DNA of 64,000 nucleotides, from contig CDRNVI010000012.1 in the NCBI GenBank assembly GCA_977017575.1, positions 806,001 to 870,000 of the forward strand, given 5' to 3'. A model generated the notes under the pieces. The model worked only from the letters and a program-made list of their open reading frames with translations. It was not told the DNA's origin and ran no database searches. Shown piece by piece: positions 52,112 to 61,573 of the stretch. Positions within the stretch are counted from its first letter, which is position 1. The number at the start of each line of letters is the position of its first letter. The translations under genes and the position numbers were made by a program. This DNA is from Paramoeba atlantica. Its lineage: Eukaryota; Discosea.

Positions 52112-55100
52112 ATGGTAATGCATTCTGTATCTGTTGAAGACTGTAGCGTGCTCAAGCGTCTCGGACAAAGACTTACGCATAGTTCACTGATCGAGAGTGA
52201 AAGTTTCGAGCCTGATCTTGATGAGATTCTGAAGTTTCTTTTTTCTGCACGAACGCGTGCATTGCATAAGCACGTGTATGTTTTGATAGAACGTCTTTCC
52301 GAGGAATTAGGTTTACAACGCTACATTGTAAAGAAATTTTCCAATGCATTGGACCACTTTCTAGGCGAGACTGCTACTCTCTTATCAAGCTCTGCACTTC
52401 ACCATGAGCTTCAAGAAACGTTCTCCGATCTTGACTCCTTACTTTCTCCCTGTAAGCCAGTTTTTGATTTCGTGCTAGATTCAAAAGTGTTCTCTATTCT
52501 TTCATGCCTAAAGCATTTCACGTTAATACGTGCACAAGCGGATGCCATGCATTGCTTCTGTTCTTTTAGCTCCGAGAAAAGCACTTTGCTTGGAAGCTTT
52601 CTACGCGTGCTCAACAGCGCTGTGCAACTAGGAAGGAACAGACTTGAAAAAACCAGACGAGAGAACTCTGAACTATTCTTGCAGGAATTTTCTCCTTTTC
52701 TATGCTTGCTGCAAAGCGTTAGTCAATGCCGCGTTTCCGTTTCTAGACAACACGTTCACTGTGCAGCCATGATCTACTCCCTTCTTCTACCTCCTTGGGT
52801 GGCCATAGATACAGGTAAATTTTTGCGAGTGCACAGCAACGATGCACGGGTAGAAATGTCGGAAAGAGTCCACTGTCCAACGAATGTTACGACTCGTGAT
52901 TGGAAAGACATTTTTATTGCACAATCTCTCACTGCAGTGCAATGTTGGACGCAATCGTTTACGTTTTCTTCCCAAATTGCACTGATGAAAGGCTGTATTG
53001 CGCTGCATAAGCTCACAAAGGACGCTTGTGCCTACGTTGAGTGCATTGTCACATGTCTGCAGAATCCAGACCTAGATGCCTCCATGCGATTTACAACGCT
53101 GCAAGCCGTTGAACTCATTTTTAAACGAATGGTAGCGTCTGATACTTCACTTCTTTCAGCTCTCACTTTGCGGGACATCACCACTGCGCTATTGGATCTC
53201 TGGGAGGAGAGTGGGGGTGCCTCCACCCCTACATTTCGGAACGTGGCATTCAGTCTGTGCGAGCGATTGGATCAAGCCAATGTGAACACGCCAAGGCACT
53301 TCATGCAAACAATGACAAAACTTACTGTAGTGCATCGGGGAAGATTTTCTGTTCTCTCTATTCTTGGTGAACGCTATGGCATGAAGAGACTGCTTGAGGA
53401 AGATTCCACGCTGCTGGAGACATCCATAAGTGTGATGTCTAAAGCTAAATTTGCTCACAGTGTGGGAGAGTTTCTTGTGACTTCTCTTCGGGGATCGGAT
53501 GAAATGAGTCGTGCCGTGTTGTCGGGCTTGGACACGGCGACGATTAGTGATACCACTCTGCTGCACCTCACCATGCACCTCTTTCTACCACTCTCTGCCA
53601 ATTCTCCGGATCTCATGAAGCTCATTCTACTCAAACTGTCAGAGAAGCCATTTGCCTATTTTAGGTTCGCGTGCCATCTGATCAACAAGCGGCTGAGTGT
53701 TTTCTGCTTGATTCGTCAAATGACCGGAAGTGTATTGTGGGGTGAGGGCCTCGTGAATTCGGACTTTAGAGTGAGGATGGATTGTATGAATACATTCGTG
53801 CGTTACTTTGGAAGGGAACGCTCAGCAATTTCTACTATTTTGCAGCGAAATATACGACAAGATGATTCATCCCACCGTAACGTATGGATCATAGCCTTAA
53901 AAAAGTGGTCTCTTTCGAGTCAAGATTTAGAGCGCTATTTGTACTACGAACTACATAGACAACAATTTCCTGGTAATTCTCTTGATTCACGTTTGACTTA
54001 CCTTCACTGCGGGCTTCATTTTACTAATAGCATCAAAAGCAGCGAAAACCATATCTCATTTATGTTTGCTTCACTATTGGAGGGCTGGGATCGAGTTCGA
54101 AATGATGCTTTTCATATACTCTGCGAACAGAAACTTCACCAATGTCACTTCGACAGTGCTGTAAAATGGGCCCAAATCGAAGGATTTAATTCCGTGGTGC
54201 GGAAACGAAGTGAAGCGGCTTGTATGATTTTGTACCTTGCAGATAGGTTCATGACAGATAGCTCTTGTACATCATGTAGGCATGAGGAAAGAATATGCAG
54301 TTTGCTGCAAGATATCTCTTTTGACATAGGCAAGGTTGCAAAATTTTCCAAATTCGGTGTCCATGCGAATCTTACCTGGATTCGTCTTCTAATACGCTAC
54401 ACGAAGAGAACGAGTTTTTCATCTGATGTTATAAACAACGTGATCACAGCCTCTTCCAGCGTACTGAACGCATGTACCTCATTGCTATCCAATGTGACAG
54501 AGACTGAGGATTTGTGCAACCCTAGCCGGGATTCGTTCATTGATTGTAGAGGACACGTCATTATTGATGGTTTAACGAACCTGGAACAACGTCACATCAT
54601 AACGAACGCTTGGTTGGCAGTAAAAGAAGTCTGTGAATTGCTAGACGAGGTTTACAACGTATCAGAAATTATCACATATGAGGCATCCAAACGTGCATTA
54701 ACGGAACTTTCGAATGCTCTGCTGCAAACTAAACACAATGGTATTATGTTTAAAAGCCGGCAAAGCCTTAGTGTGTTGGCAACATCTCTCCTACGACACT
54801 CCGGTTGCACTCTAGTGCTGAATCTGATGCAAGACCTTCTGGGTGCGAAAGGGGTGAGATCGATGAACGAGAGCCGCATTTTGCGACGCAGCCAAGGGTT
54901 ACCCCACGCCATTGTTGGTCTCCTTGAGGCGGAGGATGCCTCCAAACCTCGTTGTCTTCTCTCCATGGCAATGGACGTGTTTTTCGAAATTACGTGTGAG
55001 GATACGGAAGTGGTCCAACAACATGTTGTTTCTGCTCTGCATGTCGTCAAATTTATTCTAGAAAGTTCCATATTAAGAGAGAGCACTACAATCTATCTTG

Positions 55101-57208
55101 AGAAGATACTTTTGATTGTGCTTCGAAACATCGATAGCGCCGAATGGTCCGTGCGTAATAGCTGTCTCATGGTACACGGCCAGCTTGTTTCCAGGATCGC
55201 GGGGGATCAAAAAGCGCATCGCAGTCTTACGTATTCACAATTTCAGGTACGCTACCCTGGCGTCGTTTCTCACCTACTAAATTTTTTATATCAGTGTAGC
55301 AGAGATACCGCGTTCTTATTTCTTTTGTTGTTTTCAACCCTTTCGACTTGCTGCACGCAGGCGAGAACAACTTCAACCAATTCCATGTTAGAAGCCTTAT
55401 TCCCTCACCTGGGCTCTCCACACCAACTTGTACGCATGAAAGCCGCGGAAGTTATGCCATGTCTCATTGGTAGTGAAAAGGAAAGGGACACAATCATAAA
55501 ACGACTGCTATCACTCCTTAACAGCTCAAACAAGAATAATCAACTACACGGTGTTCTCCTTGCCCTAACTCAATTACGCGTCTTCGTTCCTTTGAATTGG
55601 CACACGCTAACCTTGCACGTGGATAAATGCAGACTGAGAAGGCTTACAAGAATCTCCAAAAGAGGAGACATGCGTTGCCATCTTGATCAACTCTCTATTG
55701 AACCCAAAGTGAGACATCCTACAACAGGGTGCAGTCCTACCGTAGCCACGCAGGCACTACACCTACTCGACGCGATTCTTTCGAGAGAAGAATCCCCCGA
55801 GGGTCGTGTCTTTTTATGTGATCTTTATCTACACAACCTACACGCAATAGCGACACACGCGACGCTCGACCACTGCGGTACGGTTCCTGCGGATTATGAT
55901 GCCTATGTGGTCGGCAACCTGTTTGGGGGCCTGCGAGGGTTGAAGCTTTTGCCCTACGCCACTTATGAACAGGAAGAGACAGAGAAATGTATTCTTACGT
56001 GTTTGTCGTACGTAATGCAAAGCAACGCGCCCGTCTCGAGAGAGGACTATTCAGTACTATGGCTGTATTTTGACTCCTTACCCATACGTGTACAATTATC
56101 TCAGTGTGTGGATTGTATGTGGTGTTGGCAGTGTCTTCGAGCGGGCTACACGAAATTTCCTAAATATCTCAAGACGGACATTGCCAAGGCGTCACCTTTA
56201 ACCCGTGCGATGTTGAGACTCTTCAAGGGTGAAGAAGATATCTGCGTGCTTCCTTACGAAACAAAGAGCTCCTTGCTACAACTCGCGGCACTTGCAAGAG
56301 CCACCGGTGTCACCCTCCCAGGAGTTTCGCCTTCCTCCTGTGAGACGCTTTGTGTGAAATGGTGCTCGGATGATTTTCCCCTCCCGCTTCGCATGTCCGC
56401 ATGCGAGGCGCTTGTACTGTTAAGTCAAGAAGAGGGGAAACCGGATGGTTATTTTAACCGGCCCGCCTGTGAGGGTTTTGTACAACTTCTCACCGATGAG
56501 ACGGAGTGCGTTCGCCAGGCCGCATCTCGTGCCGTATTCACCAAAGGCTCCTACATCGCTGTGGACCAAACTGTACCCCAGAGTGACGGGGACAACCTCC
56601 ACGCGTATGGTGTAACCGGCGTCATGGGTTTCCCCACAGCACAGGTAGAGGTGGCCTTGGAGCACCATTTCTACAACATGCTCGTTTCTAAGGTGTGGGA
56701 ACACCAGGAGTGTAAGCTACTTCAGAAACTGATACCGCAACCATCGATCTTTGCTCCATCTGTAAAAGAGGATGTCATCTTTGACGCCGAACCTATGAAT
56801 ATGTATCGAGAGGATACGCAACTTGCGCAGTTTTATACCTCCATCGTACGATGTGCGCTTTCGAGGGGGGCAAAGGGGCGACACGCCGATCTTGTTGATT
56901 TTCTTGACCTCACCTTTAAGGAGTGGGGAGCGTATCTTGCACAAAATGCCTTTCATGTACCCTACGGTGCGACCTTTTTATGGGCAGAACCGTGGAATAT
57001 AGTGTATCGACTACTTCTCCTGGCCTGGAGCACTTCTGCGATAACTCCCATGAGTGCTCTTCTTTCCCATTTGCCGTTGGATGAGGCGCAAGTTCTGCAA
57101 GAACCACACTTGGCCGTTTTGTGGAATCGTCGTGAAAACTGTGACGTGAGGGACGCGCTATTTTTGCTTTCCGAGCACTACCATAGTAGGCTTAGAGGGA
57201 TAGAGTAG
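52112..57208 (+). CDS. THADA: THADA/Trm732-like protein (DUF2428)
   Basis: Yeast Trm732 partners the methyltransferase Trm7 for 2'-O-methylation of nucleotide 32 in tRNA anticodon loops; human THADA is its relative. The protein is 1698 residues, between Trm732 (about 1420) and THADA (about 1950), and largely helical, consistent with HEAT-type repeats. The diagnostic DUF2428 stretches are ILRRSQGLPHAIVGLLEAED (about 930), LSMAMDVFFEITCEDTE, and SAEWSVRNSCLMVHGQLVSR (about 1010), matching the family's RRSAGLP and WAVRNAALM patterns. The start is an ATG with no longer in-frame alternative nearby; the stop is TAG. Only 184 bases separate it from the next gene, on the same strand, so co-transcription is likely. 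No intron is visible over 5 kb. Confidence 0.85.
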   Translation: MVMHSVSVEDCSVLKRLGQRLTHSSLIESESFEPDLDEILKFLFSARTRALHKHVYVLIERLSEELGLQRYIVKKFSNALDHFLGETATLLSSSALHHELQETFSDLDSLLSPCKPVFDFVLDSKVFSILSCLKHFTLIRAQADAMHCFCSFSSEKSTLLGSFLRVLNSAVQLGRNRLEKTRRENSELFLQEFSPFLCLLQSVSQCRVSVSRQHVHCAAMIYSLLLPPWVAIDTGKFLRVHSNDARVEMSERVHCPTNVTTRDWKDIFIAQSLTAVQCWTQSFTFSSQIALMKGCIALHKLTKDACAYVECIVTCLQNPDLDASMRFTTLQAVELIFKRMVASDTSLLSALTLRDITTALLDLWEESGGASTPTFRNVAFSLCERLDQANVNTPRHFMQTMTKLTVVHRGRFSVLSILGERYGMKRLLEEDSTLLETSISVMSKAKFAHSVGEFLVTSLRGSDEMSRAVLSGLDTATISDTTLLHLTMHLFLPLSANSPDLMKLILLKLSEKPFAYFRFACHLINKRLSVFCLIRQMTGSVLWGEGLVNSDFRVRMDCMNTFVRYFGRERSAISTILQRNIRQDDSSHRNVWIIALKKWSLSSQDLERYLYYELHRQQFPGNSLDSRLTYLHCGLHFTNSIKSSENHISFMFASLLEGWDRVRNDAFHILCEQKLHQCHFDSAVKWAQIEGFNSVVRKRSEAACMILYLADRFMTDSSCTSCRHEERICSLLQDISFDIGKVAKFSKFGVHANLTWIRLLIRYTKRTSFSSDVINNVITASSSVLNACTSLLSNVTETEDLCNPSRDSFIDCRGHVIIDGLTNLEQRHIITNAWLAVKEVCELLDEVYNVSEIITYEASKRALTELSNALLQTKHNGIMFKSRQSLSVLATSLLRHSGCTLVLNLMQDLLGAKGVRSMNESRILRRSQGLPHAIVGLLEAEDASKPRCLLSMAMDVFFEITCEDTEVVQQHVVSALHVVKFILESSILRESTTIYLEKILLIVLRNIDSAEWSVRNSCLMVHGQLVSRIAGDQKAHRSLTYSQFQVRYPGVVSHLLNFLYQCSRDTAFLFLLLFSTLSTCCTQARTTSTNSMLEALFPHLGSPHQLVRMKAAEVMPCLIGSEKERDTIIKRLLSLLNSSNKNNQLHGVLLALTQLRVFVPLNWHTLTLHVDKCRLRRLTRISKRGDMRCHLDQLSIEPKVRHPTTGCSPTVATQALHLLDAILSREESPEGRVFLCDLYLHNLHAIATHATLDHCGTVPADYDAYVVGNLFGGLRGLKLLPYATYEQEETEKCILTCLSYVMQSNAPVSREDYSVLWLYFDSLPIRVQLSQCVDCMWCWQCLRAGYTKFPKYLKTDIAKASPLTRAMLRLFKGEEDICVLPYETKSSLLQLAALARATGVTLPGVSPSSCETLCVKWCSDDFPLPLRMSACEALVLLSQEEGKPDGYFNRPACEGFVQLLTDETECVRQAASRAVFTKGSYIAVDQTVPQSDGDNLHAYGVTGVMGFPTAQVEVALEHHFYNMLVSKVWEHQECKLLQKLIPQPSIFAPSVKEDVIFDAEPMNMYREDTQLAQFYTSIVRCALSRGAKGRHADLVDFLDLTFKEWGAYLAQNAFHVPYGATFLWAEPWNIVYRLLLLAWSTSAITPMSALLSHLPLDEAQVLQEPHLAVLWNRRENCDVRDALFLLSEHYHSRLRGIE

Positions 57209-57392
57209 GCTCAGTCGTCAAGTAACTAAAATTACGTTAACAGGACTCGACTAAATTTGTTTTTCAGGATTGAACTATTGTATTCATGAAATAGGATTAA
57301 TACATATGCCCAGCCAACTTGTTGCCCTATCATTTCATCTCAAAAAGTGAACCAACAACGGGTTTTGATTCCCCCTTTCTATCCCCTTTTCC

Positions 57393-58460
57393 ATGCCGCC
57401 CCGTCCCGTTATCCTCCACAAAGCGTACCCCCCGTTACGACGTCTCCTCCTCACCGAGCTTCGCACTCTCCTCCCCGCCCCCACCTCACACCTCCGGTAC
57501 CTACGACACCTCATGGACTACAACCTTCTAGGGGGCAAAGGTCTCCGGGGAGGTCTCCTGATCGAAACCTTTCAAAGTCTTATTTCTGCCAAACAGCCAC
57601 GAAAACCGTTTCATTCCCCCCCGGGCTGCCCCGCTGCGGCACTCAGCTGCGCGTGGGCGATTGAGTTTCTCCAGGCCAGCTTCCTGGTCGCGGATGACAT
57701 CATGGACGGGGGCAGGCTGCGGCGGGGGAAGCCCTGCTGGTACCGTCTGCCCGATGTCGGGACCCCGGCTGCCATCAACGATGGGCTGGTGCTGCAAGGC
57801 ATGATGTGGCGGTTGCTGGAAAATGGACTCCACCGTCACCCCCGGAGGGGTGAAATTATGGCAGCGTTTCAGAAAGCATTTTACGCCACGACGCTGGGGC
57901 AGTTTTTGGATGTGCAGGTCGCGAAAAAAGGATCACGAACCGGGGGGTCGCTGCCGTCGTTTACGTTGGCGACCTACCGTAGGATGGTTCGTCTCAAGAC
58001 GGCGTATTATACCGTGTGGTTACCGTTTGTTGTGGCGTTGTCCTTAGGTGAGACCCGTGTCTCCTCTCAGACCATACAACAGCTTTCGCTCCTGATAGGG
58101 GAGTTTTTCCAAATACAAGATGATTTCTTAGACTGTTTTGGGGTCAAGGAAAAGACGGGAAAAACGGGCAATGACATTCCGGAGGGGAAGTGCACCTGGC
58201 TCGCGGTGAGGTTCCTGGCATTGGCGAAAGCGAATGAAACCGACAGAAACCGTTTCTATGCACACTATGGTAGAAAAAGATCTCATTCCGTAAGTTGCAT
58301 TCGAAAGTTGTACGAGAAGTATGACATGCCTCGCCACTATTTCGTGTTACAAAATCGTTTAAATCGAAAAGTTCACCAAATTCTTGCTCAAATTCGTTGT
58401 AAAACGTTTAAGGATACGGTAGAGACATTTTGGAGAAAGTTACTGAGTCGATCGAAATGA
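57393..58460 (+). CDS. FPPS: Farnesyl/geranylgeranyl diphosphate synthase
   Basis: It condenses isopentenyl diphosphate with allylic diphosphates to make C15 (or C20) isoprenoid precursors. The 355-residue protein is typical in length. It shows YNLLGGKGLRG (43-53, substrate-binding Lys/Arg), the first Asp-rich motif DDIMD (101-105) followed by LRRGKPCWYR, LKTAYYT (201-207), and the second Asp-rich motif QIQDDFLDCFG (240-250), then GNDIPEGKCTWL. The residues before DDIMD are S96-F97-L-V-A: position -4 is Phe as in FPP synthases, but -5 is Ser where bulky aromatics usually limit the product to C15, so a longer product is possible. A pyrimidine tract (TTCCCCCTTTCTATCCCCTT) lies directly before the ATG. 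The stop is TGA. Confidence 0.9.
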   Translation: MPPRPVILHKAYPPLRRLLLTELRTLLPAPTSHLRYLRHLMDYNLLGGKGLRGGLLIETFQSLISAKQPRKPFHSPPGCPAAALSCAWAIEFLQASFLVADDIMDGGRLRRGKPCWYRLPDVGTPAAINDGLVLQGMMWRLLENGLHRHPRRGEIMAAFQKAFYATTLGQFLDVQVAKKGSRTGGSLPSFTLATYRRMVRLKTAYYTVWLPFVVALSLGETRVSSQTIQQLSLLIGEFFQIQDDFLDCFGVKEKTGKTGNDIPEGKCTWLAVRFLALAKANETDRNRFYAHYGRKRSHSVSCIRKLYEKYDMPRHYFVLQNRLNRKVHQILAQIRCKTFKDTVETFWRKLLSRSK

Positions 58461-58619
58461 ACGACATAGACGCGAATTGGTTCTCTGGTGTTGACAGGCA
58501 CAGTATTGCTGTCGAAAAAAGTATCCTCTTTCTTTCTTCTTTATAATATGTGTTTATCGTATGTGATCCTAGGAGCAGTCTATCTTCTCTCAAATAAGCT
58601 TCTTTAATATTTTATTCTC

Positions 58620-59381
58620 ATGTGTGATGCCGATGGCGTTGATTCTAATTTGGGATCCCTTTTCTACATAGAGGAGCCTGCGACTACGTACAGTCCAGTA
58701 GAGCACACGTATTGTCTCCAAGGCACCGATATGACGTTGCGCCTAACAACAGAGACACGGCACCACAGTTTATGGGGCCACATGTTATGGAACGCAAGTC
58801 GCGAAACATCAAACTACCTTTCCAAATTAGGAAATGAATTACGTGGTAAATCTGTGGTCGAATTGGGGGCCGGACTGGGACTCCCTTCTCTTGTGGCCCA
58901 ACACTGTGGGGCATGGCCCGTAGTAGCCACTGAATATCCAGAAGCAGTTCTTCTGAACAGATTACGACAAAATGCAGATAGTAATGCGCGAGATAGCGTA
59001 AAGATGCTCGTTGAACCTCTACTTTGGGGCGACGCTGAACAATTGGAGAAGGTTCTCGCCCATACGAATGGAAATAAATTTGATTTTGTAATTCTTGCAG
59101 ATCTCGTTTTTCAGCATTTTTGTCACGATGTTCTGGCGAAATCTATTGCACAGTTGCTCGCGGTGGGTGGTGTAGCGATATGTGCATTTACTCATCACAA
59201 TCCTAGAAAAGCGCACAAAGATATGTTGTTTTTTCAGAAGCATTTACCTGAAAGTACTCTTAATAGTCACTTTGTAAGTTCATCAACCTATCCGGCGATG
59301 TTTCCATCGGATGATGGCGATCTGAAAATGCGGAGCACGGTTCATCTTTATGAAATCCGGCACAAGATAGAATCCGAATAA
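58620..59381 (+). CDS. EFM7: EFM7/NNT1-type protein methyltransferase
   Basis: Yeast Efm7 is an AdoMet-dependent enzyme that methylates the N-terminal glycine and adjacent lysine of elongation factor 1A; it was first named after nicotinamide N-methyltransferase. The 253-residue protein is the usual length. It has SLWGHMLWNASRE (50-62), the AdoMet motif VVELGAGLGLPSL (79-91), VVATEYPEA (101-109) with the acidic residue for the ribose, FDFVILADLVFQHFCHD (about 150-166) and a family-typical FTHHNPRKAHKDMLFF (about 190-205). These fit Efm7 better than other family-16 methyltransferases. It ends in TAA, 160 bases after the synthase gene on the same strand. Confidence 0.82.
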   Translation: MCDADGVDSNLGSLFYIEEPATTYSPVEHTYCLQGTDMTLRLTTETRHHSLWGHMLWNASRETSNYLSKLGNELRGKSVVELGAGLGLPSLVAQHCGAWPVVATEYPEAVLLNRLRQNADSNARDSVKMLVEPLLWGDAEQLEKVLAHTNGNKFDFVILADLVFQHFCHDVLAKSIAQLLAVGGVAICAFTHHNPRKAHKDMLFFQKHLPESTLNSHFVSSSTYPAMFPSDDGDLKMRSTVHLYEIRHKIESE

Positions 59382-59599
59382 TCAATTTTATTGGTGAAAG
59401 GGGACTTTTTTCCCCCGAAAAAAACCTGATTTTTTTTCATGGTGGTTTCTCAAACAAAATTTCAGTATTATCCAAGCGAGTGTTTAAGCATCATACTTTT
59501 GCTACTTACACGACTCCGCTCTATCATTTTTCCTTGCACAGGCTGTAAAATGTATGACAGTATCACTTTTTGTAGTTGGGAACCTTGGATGACGTCATG

Positions 59600-60384
59600 C
59601 TAGAAGCCGTACGATGTGAATTGAGGAGTTCTTGTAATCCGCTGTTTAAGGAATTTGAAATTATTGTCCAGGCTCAGAACACGGGCCCCGTGTTCCAGTA
59701 AATCACCAAATCTGGGCCAGAACGATGCAAATGTTTTCCTGGACAGACCTTGTGATGCCACGGTTCGTTGCTGATGTTGACAATGCTTCGGCAAGTAAGG
59801 CAGGTCCACGTGCTAAGGGATCGTTGTTCCCTTTCGCACGGGATTCCCGCTTTTAGACACATTTCATGAAGGAAGCGCACCAAAGCATTGTGTTTCGAAG
59901 TAGCGTTGAAGCCTGAACAACGTACGCAACCGGGAATGTGAGTTAGAATGTCCTTGCTGTTGAAGGTTGCTTCACACCCGGGACATCGAACGTGCTTCGG
60001 GAGGTTCGGATGTGAGATGCCTAAACGAGGCATGACTGCTAATTCGAAGTACGGAGTTGCAACATAACGAGCGTTAGAGGTGAGCCAGTCGGAGTTTTCT
60101 CGATGCGAGGTAGCCTTTAGTATCGATTCGAATTCTGGATCGGCCATTAACGCTACTCGTTTCGCGTCGTGTAGGAGATCGGCTGAGGTGGCATCATCGG
60201 TGGGCGGAGGTTGTACGCTGTTTTTATCTTCGAGAATATTGGATTGAGCTGAAGAGGAAATTTCGAGCTCAAATGCCAAATGTCTAGAAGAGAGGTATGC
60301 AGCAGCACGTGTCGGATGGCAGGCAATTACGTTACATACATGCATATGGGTTAAAGCAGAACATTGGGAGCTATCGGACCCCAA
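59600..60384 (-). pseudogene. LINE-B-family fragment: CCHC and start of endonuclease
   Basis: The minus strand reads SILKATSHRENSDWLTSNAR, FELAVMPRLGISHPNLPKHV, the knuckle CPGCEATFNSKDILTHIPGC, VRFLHEMCLKAGIPCEREQR and RSGPDLVIYWNTGPVF, where the frame ends. RT is absent and the endonuclease is cut after its first strand. It lies inverted between two host genes, the only large repeat within the gene island. Sequence 60385-60660 beyond it is not recognised. Confidence 0.8.
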
Positions 60385-60712
60385 TTTTCACAAAGGTCAC
60401 GACGGGAAAGAATGTCAATATCACGGTTTTCAAATAAGGTGCGATATATATTATTTACCACGTGAATTGCACAACTGTTTTCACCAGAACCTTGCTGCGG
60501 ACAACACATTAAATACGGCGAAGAGTCCGTTTTAAAAATGTTCACATAGACGATCTTTAAATTGAAGGGAATGATGGAGGGGATAACGAGCTCCGTCTCC
60601 TGTTTTCCAATTTTGGTCGTAGAACTCCACGCAACACCATTAGCCTAAAAGCAGAACAGAAAAAAATTGAAGTTTCGCTTCTAATTTTGTAAATTTTTCA
60701 TTTTGTTTAGAA

Positions 60713-60812
60713 GCGACAGATAAGTAGGGGGGATCGACGAAAAAAAATATTCGAAGGGCCGAAAAGCGACAGATAACTAGGGGGGTGGGGGGTGACAGAT
60801 AACTAGGGGGGG
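60713..60812 (+). repeat. Cluster of three GACAGATAACTAGGGGGG motifs
   Basis: GCGACAGATAAGTAGGGGGG (60713), GCGACAGATAACTAGGGGGG (60766) and TGACAGATAACTAGGGGGGG (60793) occur within 100 bases, followed by TACAGTA. Other copies are at 23279 and 63556. Confidence 0.8.
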
Positions 60813-60910
60813 TACAGTAATAGTGCTTCGAATCGTACTGTACATTTTATAGATTAATATTGGAAATTTATTGCCTTTATCTATTTATCCATGGAGTCTA
60901 ATCACACAAG

Positions 60911-61264
60911 ATGCTTGTAGGAGCGCAAATTCGATCTAAGCTGCACAGACCTCGTGCACTGGAAGCAACAAAATCCATGGCACGAAGCAAGCAGGTTGCC
61001 TTGCACGCTCGAATTTGTTACGGAAAAAGAGTTGACGCTCAGAGATTACGAAAAGAACATACTTTTCTCATGGACAACAATCAGCTTGCATTTCGCTACC
61101 AACGAGATGTTCACCAGCATCGCATTGCAGATCTTCGCAAAGGACACTCTAGAGACCCAAACAAAGGAAAAGATATTCTTGATCACTTTGCCGCAATTGA
61201 GGCAAAAAAGCAAATCATGAAACAACGGAATAGATCCTTGTACAGCGGAATTTATCCAAGATAG
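60911..61264 (+). CDS. Small basic charged protein, uncharacterised
   Basis: This 117-codon frame starts at ATG (MLVGAQIRSKLHRPRALEAT) and ends SLYSGIYPR-TAG. It is rich in Arg, Lys and His, with a central segment RLRKEHTFLMDNNQLAFRYQ that looks helical, and a C-terminal AAIEAKKQIMKQRNRSLYSG. No signal peptide or membrane segment is seen. Size, charge and the short helical block vaguely recall CFAP97/Hemingway-type ciliary proteins, but the resemblance is too weak to assign. Its place in a same-strand run, 309 bases before RACK1, and the absence of in-frame stops support a real gene. Confidence 0.55.
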   Translation: MLVGAQIRSKLHRPRALEATKSMARSKQVALHARICYGKRVDAQRLRKEHTFLMDNNQLAFRYQRDVHQHRIADLRKGHSRDPNKGKDILDHFAAIEAKKQIMKQRNRSLYSGIYPR

Positions 61265-61425
61265 CTCTGAACTTCGTTATCCATTCGTAAAACGCATCCC
61301 GGAGTTTGGAACTAATCATCATTTAACTGCTTACTTTAGGCTGCATACATATCGATTGTCTATCCACCACGTTTTCTCAGCCACATCGTTTTTGTCACAT
61401 GATTTTCTTATTTTCTTATTTCCAC

Positions 61426-61573
61426 GAACTCTACCCTTTTCTCTGTACGAAAACTTTTTCTCCCCTCCCCTTTCTGCTCCCCTCCTACTCTGTATCCCCT
61501 TTCCACCCCTCCATTACTCCAACACCACCACCTCCCTCCCCAGTAGTTCTTTTCTCATCTCCTTCTCCCTCCC
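61426..61573 (+). promoter_or_regulatory. Pyrimidine tract and candidate trans-splice acceptor before RACK1
   Basis: A long C/T-rich stretch (for example CCCCTCCCCTTTCTGCTCCC near 61466) leads to CCCTCCCCAG, with the AG at 61542-61543, about 30 bases before the ATG. In kinetoplastids such a tract and AG direct spliced-leader addition and upstream polyadenylation. Inferred from pattern only. Confidence 0.45.

Noticed and set aside
60911-61264. Assignment of the small basic protein to CFAP97/Hemingway
   Set aside because: Only size, charge and a vague helical motif agree; no diagnostic motif could be aligned.
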